From Sinanaerobacter sp. ZZT-01 (GTDB lineage: Bacteria; Bacillota; Clostridia; Peptostreptococcales; Anaerovoracaceae), in the NCBI RefSeq assembly GCF_035621135.1, contig NZ_CP141728.1, forward strand, positions 3,306,809 to 3,370,808: a DNA stretch of 64,000 bases. Direction: 5' to 3'. Positions within the stretch are counted from its first letter, which is position 1. Each line of letters begins with the position of its first letter. Both the position numbers and the translations under genes were made by a program. Below the pieces are notes generated by a model. It saw only the letters and a program-made list of their open reading frames with translations. It searched no databases and was not told the origin of the DNA. Below, piece after piece: positions 62,966 to 64,000 of this stretch.

Positions 62966-62972
62966 ATTTTTT
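62927..62972. terminator. Bidirectional terminator inside the thioesterase 3' end
   Basis: ATGACAATG (62931-62939) and CATTGTCAT (62947-62955) form a 9-bp hairpin, followed by GTATTTTTAAATTTTTTT on the plus strand and by TTTTC on the minus strand. The stop codons of both convergent genes lie in or beside it. Confidence 0.7.
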
Positions 62973-64000
62973 TGCAATTGCATCAATCACTGTTTCTGGC
63001 TTTGCATAGCCGTAATAGCTTAAGAAAATGACTTTATTATTTTTTACTGCGCAGACCTGAAGACTTGCATCCGATACATGTATAGAAAGAAAATCAAACC
63101 GTCCGTCTTTCCGTGTCTCAAATCGTTCCTTTTCGTATGCAAGCTCTTTTGGCCTTCCATAATACGCAAGCAATTCTTTTGCAAGCGGCTTTGCTAATTT
63201 TTGAGATCGGAGAAAAATCACTTTGGAATGCACGGTTGGAGAATAGATACCACTTCCATCTTTCCAATTTTCTTCATAGATAATGCCGTGCTCACTGCTC
63301 TCATATTTCTGATCTGCTAACAGTGCCCATTCGGATCGATAATAATTCTGCCAATCTACTTCGTCAGAAGTATCAGAATCCTCTAATCGTTCTAATCGCA
63401 CATCCTGTTCAATTTCTGACAGCCTAATAATCGGTAGACTGTTGTCTGTAACTGTAGGTAAATTTCTTTCTGTGACCTGCGTCACTTGCATGCCCGGTAT
63501 CAGAAGCGCACCTCCTCCTATCAACAGAATAAAAAAAGCTGTGATGATGAAGTTTATGTATCGTCTTTTTTTCCATGGTGCATAATGATTGATCGGGTGT
63601 CCGCTCTTTAAATCATCGATCAAGCGACGAATTGAAAACCACGATCGGAGGCTTGTTGCTCCAACATAAATCTCCAATGCAAAAACCAACATCTGCTGCA
63701 CGGCATTTCCTTCAACAAAATCTAAAATCAAAGTGTTAGAGAACATCCACATCCAAAGAATCATAACCATAATCAGAACAATCATAGCCAAAACAAAGAA
63801 AGTTAAACCACGCAGTGATTTTTCCAGTTCTTTAATGGTATGTGCCTGTTCTTCCATATCCGTATGCAGTTCAGGAGCATTTTCATCATCTCGCGAACGA
63901 TACACACAAAATTTCCCATATTTTGTTACAAATTCCCACCCATATTTCTTATAAAAGTCTTTCTGCTGCTGCCCAAGTGGGTCCTCGATTCCCGGAAACA
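62952..64000 (-). CDS. DUF2812-type membrane protein, 5' end beyond the window
   Basis: The frame is open from the stop at 62952 through to the window's right end, so the true start is outside; an in-window GTG at 63905 is not the real start. Reading in from the edge, the segment FPGIEDPLGQQQKDFYKKYG followed by WEFVTKYGKFCVYRS is the DUF2812 pattern (aromatic, a Gly-Trp-Glu, then a short strand). After an acidic linker come two membrane helices (about 63840-63690), a third near 63520, and an outside C-terminal domain of about 170 residues. DUF2812 genes often follow a PadR-type regulator, which may lie just outside. Confidence 0.7.
   Translation of the reverse strand, partial: FPGIEDPLGQQQKDFYKKYGWEFVTKYGKFCVYRSRDDENAPELHTDMEEQAHTIKELEKSLRGLTFFVLAMIVLIMVMILWMWMFSNTLILDFVEGNAVQQMLVFALEIYVGATSLRSWFSIRRLIDDLKSGHPINHYAPWKKRRYINFIITAFFILLIGGGALLIPGMQVTQVTERNLPTVTDNSLPIIRLSEIEQDVRLERLEDSDTSDEVDWQNYYRSEWALLADQKYESSEHGIIYEENWKDGSGIYSPTVHSKVIFLRSQKLAKPLAKELLAYYGRPKELAYEKERFETRKDGRFDFLSIHVSDASLQVCAVKNNKVIFLSYYGYAKPETVIDAIAKKFKNT

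Noticed and set aside
1..64000. CRISPR arrays, tRNA or rRNA genes, insertion sequences, prophage
   Set aside because: No regularly spaced repeats, cloverleaf-type sequences, transposase, integrase or structural phage genes were seen on either strand; small RNA genes could still be missed by eye.

Overview
The window is a 64 kb stretch of an AT-rich, anaerobic Firmicutes-type chromosome, most likely class Clostridia. The evidence is the gene content and style: split transketolase halves, AddA-type recombination nuclease, YhbY, the ACT/PFL (UPF0210) pair, MgtE, CsaB plus an S-layer-homology protein, NdoA-type mazEF, strong AGGAGG ribosome sites, and frequent TTG/GTG starts. I cannot name the genus with confidence. 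There are no rRNA or tRNA genes, CRISPR arrays, insertion sequences or prophage genes that I can see. Gene density is high, and most convergent junctions carry a hairpin terminator usable from both sides.

Layout. 1-6.8 kb: recJ; the division module ftsE-ftsX-M23 hydrolase; 5-formyl-THF cyclo-ligase facing a degenerate P-loop ATPase-like gene; a long RNA hairpin; a PrcB-like membrane-anchored protein. 6.9-12.8 kb (minus): split transketolase, and the cell-wall-polymer genes tagA/wecG, csaB and a DUF5693 membrane protein. 13-15 kb (minus): nnrD, mazE, mazF and a small secreted protein. 15.2-21.4 kb: an RND pump and adaptor diverging from a two-component system. 21.4-25.8 kb: mgtE with a long leader holding a possible 27-codon peptide, a PAP2 phosphatase, XRE and GntR regulators, and yhbY. 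26-34.4 kb: gdhA, addA, a SpoVB/MurJ-type flippase, gpmI. 34.5-41.8 kb: cobO, two flavoproteins, the ACT/PFL pair, a metallophosphoesterase and a PHP phosphatase. 41.9-49.8 kb: a DUF308-SulP-TPR operon diverging from an HD-domain gene across a perfect inverted repeat; then dinB followed by a nitrate/sulfonate-type ABC importer; a USP-like gene. 49.8-64 kb: a Na/Pi cotransporter, dnaE-pfkA, an SLH protein, a lipoprotein, carbonic anhydrase, an ABC-F ATPase, an EamA exporter, an acyl-ACP thioesterase and a DUF2812 membrane protein cut by the window edge.

How the genes fit together: CsaB pyruvylates the secondary wall polymer that SLH domains bind, so the csaB cluster (8.7-12.8 kb) and the SLH protein (56.4 kb) are functionally linked although 44 kb apart. 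FtsEX plus the coiled-coil M23 protein form a divisome-controlled peptidoglycan hydrolase. Glycolysis and pentose metabolism (pfkA, gpmI, transketolase) and nitrogen assimilation (gdhA) are ordinary housekeeping.

No large unknown multi-gene system is evident. The most promising unexplained signals are small. They are the mgtE leader with an open reading frame and long-range pairing, the strand-specific 28-pair hairpin at 6.2 kb, the 12-bp inverted repeat between the SulP and HD genes, and terminators embedded in coding ends. Start codons were revised from the longest open frame wherever a ribosome site or family length clearly supported an internal start. All functional calls come from reading motifs by eye, without database searches.
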